In this document: one piece after another, positions 5,538 to 7,260 of the stretch | How positions within the stretch are numbered: the first letter of the stretch is position 1 | Layout of the letters: each line of letters opens with the position of its first letter | Source of the DNA: Anaerolineales bacterium | GTDB lineage: Bacteria; Chloroflexota; Anaerolineae; Anaerolineales; DRMV01 | NCBI GenBank assembly: GCA_027044735.1 | Contig: JALUBW010000113.1 | Span: 1-7,260 of the forward strand | Length of the DNA: 7,260 nucleotides | Reading direction: 5' to 3' | Position numbers and translations under genes: made by a program | The notes under the pieces: generated by a model | Told to the model about the DNA's origin: nothing | Databases searched by the model: none | What the model saw: only the letters and a program-made list of their open reading frames with translations

Positions 5538-6527
5538 ATGTCACTGGCAAAAGTTTTCCGCGAAAATCCCAACCGCCGCTACATCATGTTTGGCGGCAAA
5601 GGCGGCTTAGGCAAAACCACCTTTTCGGCTGCCACCGGCTACTGGCTGGCTAAACAAGGCAAAAAAGTGCTGGTGTTCTCGGTAGACCCACAAGCCTCCC
5701 TTTCCGACATTTTCCAGCGCGATATTTACGGCAAAGGGGCAGTGGAAATAATGCCCAACCTGTACGCGCAGGAAATTGACGCCGACCAACACATTCGTGA
5801 ATACCAAGACGAAATCCGCCAAAAAATCCGCGATATGTACGGCTTTGAAAAAATCCCAGATGAAATTGAGTCGTACATCCAAGCGGCGTCGGCCGAGCCA
5901 GCGATGGAAGAATCGGCCATCTTTGATCAGGTGGTAGACATCGTGGTAGCCGGCGGATACGACTACTACATCTATGACTTAGTGCCTTTAGGCCACGCGC
6001 TCTACTACCTCAGCATGGCAAGCGTTTACGACCAATGGATAAGCAAAATCACCAAACTGAGGGAGGAAATGCGCGAATACGAACAAATGGCGGCGCGGGT
6101 AAGCCGCAAAAAAGAAACCCAAGAAGACCTGATTTTGAAAGAGTTGCAAGACATCCGCTACCGCATTTCCACCTCTTCAAGCATACTCACCGACCGCGAA
6201 AAAACGGCCTTTTTCTTCGTGCTCATACCCGAAGAAATGATTTTGATAGACACCCAAAAAGCCTCAAAACTGTTTGAGCGCTACCAAGTGCCAATAAGCG
6301 GCTACATAGTGAACCGCGTAATCCCCGAGCGAGTGGTGAAATCGGAACACGCACCAGCGTACCTAAAGAACCGGTACGAAATGCAAAAGAAATACCTGAA
6401 CAAAATTCACGAAATGTTCGGCAACTCGGTGCTAGCCGAGATTGAGGAAATGGAGCGCGATATTACCGGCCTTGAAATGATAGAGCGGATGGCCCACGCC
6501 ATGTTCGGAGAGGAGACGCTGGAATGA
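5538..6527 (+). CDS. ArsA/Get3-type ATPase 1, altered switch II, no cysteines
   Basis: A 329-aa cytosolic P-loop ATPase of the ArsA/Get3 (SIMIBI) class. The deviant Walker A is GGKGGLGKTT at 19-28, with signature Lys21. Switch I is SVDPQASLSD, keeping Asp50, the position that is catalytic in Get3. Switch II is DLVPLGHAL from Asp147, in place of the family DTAPTGHTL: both Thr are Leu, while G152-H153 are kept. EPAMEES (120-126) and the adenine-side VNRVIPE near 258-264 are recognisable. The helical segment after switch II (about 165-215) is charged, unlike the Met-rich client groove of Get3. There is no cysteine at all, so neither the ArsA metalloid site nor the Get3 CxxC zinc site can exist. 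GAGGTG (5528-5533) precedes ATG 5538. The stop overlaps the next gene by ATGA. An arsA label would mislead about function. Confidence 0.92.
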   Translation: MSLAKVFRENPNRRYIMFGGKGGLGKTTFSAATGYWLAKQGKKVLVFSVDPQASLSDIFQRDIYGKGAVEIMPNLYAQEIDADQHIREYQDEIRQKIRDMYGFEKIPDEIESYIQAASAEPAMEESAIFDQVVDIVVAGGYDYYIYDLVPLGHALYYLSMASVYDQWISKITKLREEMREYEQMAARVSRKKETQEDLILKELQDIRYRISTSSSILTDREKTAFFFVLIPEEMILIDTQKASKLFERYQVPISGYIVNRVIPERVVKSEHAPAYLKNRYEMQKKYLNKIHEMFGNSVLAEIEEMERDITGLEMIERMAHAMFGEETLE

Positions 6528-7260
6528 ACGCGCTACAACCCTCTATCACCATGAAGCAATTTGTAGAAAGCAAGCCGGGGCTAAAGTATGTGTTTTTCGG
6601 CGGCAAAGGGGGCGTTGGCAAAACCGTGATGGCTGGCGCCGCCGCTGTGGCTTTAGCCCAGCAAGGGAAACGCGTCTTGTTAGCATCCACCAACCCAGTT
6701 CACAGCCTTTCGGGGATGCTCAACCAAGACGTGTTCGGCAAAGAAACGCCCGTGGAAGGAGTTCCCAACCTCTGGGCATACGAAATTGACACCCGCGACA
6801 CCATAGAACGCTCAAAGCAAGAGATCAAAGAAAAAATTGAATGGTTCCTCAAATACGCCGAAATCAAAGGGCGCGCCGATGAATTCGTTGAATCGGCCAC
6901 AATGAATCCGGCCTTTGAGGAATCAGCCATGTTTGAAAACATGATAGACCTGATGTTCGCGGACGAATACGAAGTGTATGTGTTTGATACCGCGCCGACC
7001 GCGAACGCTCGCCGCCTGCTCGGCATGTCGTCGGTGTACTCACTGTGGGTGAACAAAATGCTCCAAAGCCGCAAAGAAGCGCAAGAAATGAAACTGCGCC
7101 TCTCGTTTTCCAAAAAGAAAGAGGAGGAAGACCCGCTGATGGACTACCTCCTCAAATTCCGTGACCGGATGGAGCGCGCCAAAGTGTTGCTCACCGACCC
7201 CGAAAAGACGGCGTTCTTCTTCGTCACCCTGCCGGAAGCATTGCCAATAGCGGTAATCAA
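6524..7260 (+). CDS. ArsA/Get3-type ATPase 2, switch I Asp replaced by Asn (partial, runs off window)
   Basis: The first 245 residues of a second ArsA/Get3-type ATPase; no stop appears before the window end. ATG 6524 overlaps the preceding stop, so the two are translationally coupled. The Walker A is GGKGGVGKTV at 26-35, with signature Lys28 and the Mg-binding Thr34. Switch I reads STNPVHSLSG: Asn57 (codon AAC at 6692-6694) stands where the family has Asp, and the Get3 Asp-to-Asn mutant at this position is known to bind but not hydrolyse ATP. Switch II is DTAPTANARRLL at 155-166, keeping DTAPT but with AN for GH. PAFEESAMF (129-137) parallels the first ATPase, and LTDPEKTAFFFV near the end is nearly identical to its LTDREKTAFFFV, so they are paralogues. 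No cysteine is seen in the visible part. Confidence 0.9.
   Translation, partial: MNALQPSITMKQFVESKPGLKYVFFGGKGGVGKTVMAGAAAVALAQQGKRVLLASTNPVHSLSGMLNQDVFGKETPVEGVPNLWAYEIDTRDTIERSKQEIKEKIEWFLKYAEIKGRADEFVESATMNPAFEESAMFENMIDLMFADEYEVYVFDTAPTANARRLLGMSSVYSLWVNKMLQSRKEAQEMKLRLSFSKKKEEEDPLMDYLLKFRDRMERAKVLLTDPEKTAFFFVTLPEALPIAVI

Noticed and set aside
1..7260. CRISPR arrays, tRNA or rRNA genes, insertion sequences
   Set aside because: No regularly spaced repeats, cloverleaf, rRNA-like blocks, transposase or terminal inverted repeats were seen on either strand.

Overview
The window reads as ordinary bacterial chromosome, with every recognisable gene on the + strand. Layout: mgsA (methylglyoxal synthase), a 261-base AT-richer gap, a ferredoxin with a strong terminator, mutL, a 307-base regulatory gap, then a four-gene cluster: a CstA-family transporter, a 92-aa protein I cannot name, and two ArsA/Get3-type P-loop ATPases. 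The last is cut by the window end. The endonuclease-type MutL, the 7Fe-type ferredoxin with a C-terminal extension, and the CstA and ArsA forms suggest a Chloroflexota (Anaerolineae-like) genome. That placement is inference and not proven by any marker here.

Left half (1-3095): mgsA converts dihydroxyacetone phosphate to methylglyoxal and looks lower in GC than its neighbours. The ferredoxin has its own ribosome site and terminator and is probably monocistronic. MutL keeps the ATPase motifs and the full DQHA(X2)E(X4)E endonuclease motif, so mismatch repair here should not depend on MutH nicking.

Right half (3096-7260): a near-consensus sigma-70 promoter at 3151-3178 opens a leader of about 220 nt. 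The leader holds a GC-rich hairpin with a U-tract, an orphan consensus Shine-Dalgarno, a possible three-way-junction RNA and a small hairpin around the cstA ribosome site. Downstream are cstA, a hairpin plus T-rich stretch, the 92-aa gene, ArsA-like ATPase 1 (17 nt after it) and ArsA-like ATPase 2 (ATGA overlap with ATPase 1).

The most interesting feature is the ATPase pair. The first keeps the switch I aspartate but has an altered switch II. The second keeps the DTAPT of switch II but has Asn in place of the switch I aspartate that is catalytic in Get3, and lacks the GH of DTAPTGH. Neither has a cysteine in the part visible, so neither can bind arsenite as ArsA does. I infer a catalytic plus non-catalytic heterodimer, possibly working with the small protein on the CstA transporter. 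This would be a non-arsenical counterpart of the ArsA-ArsB arrangement.
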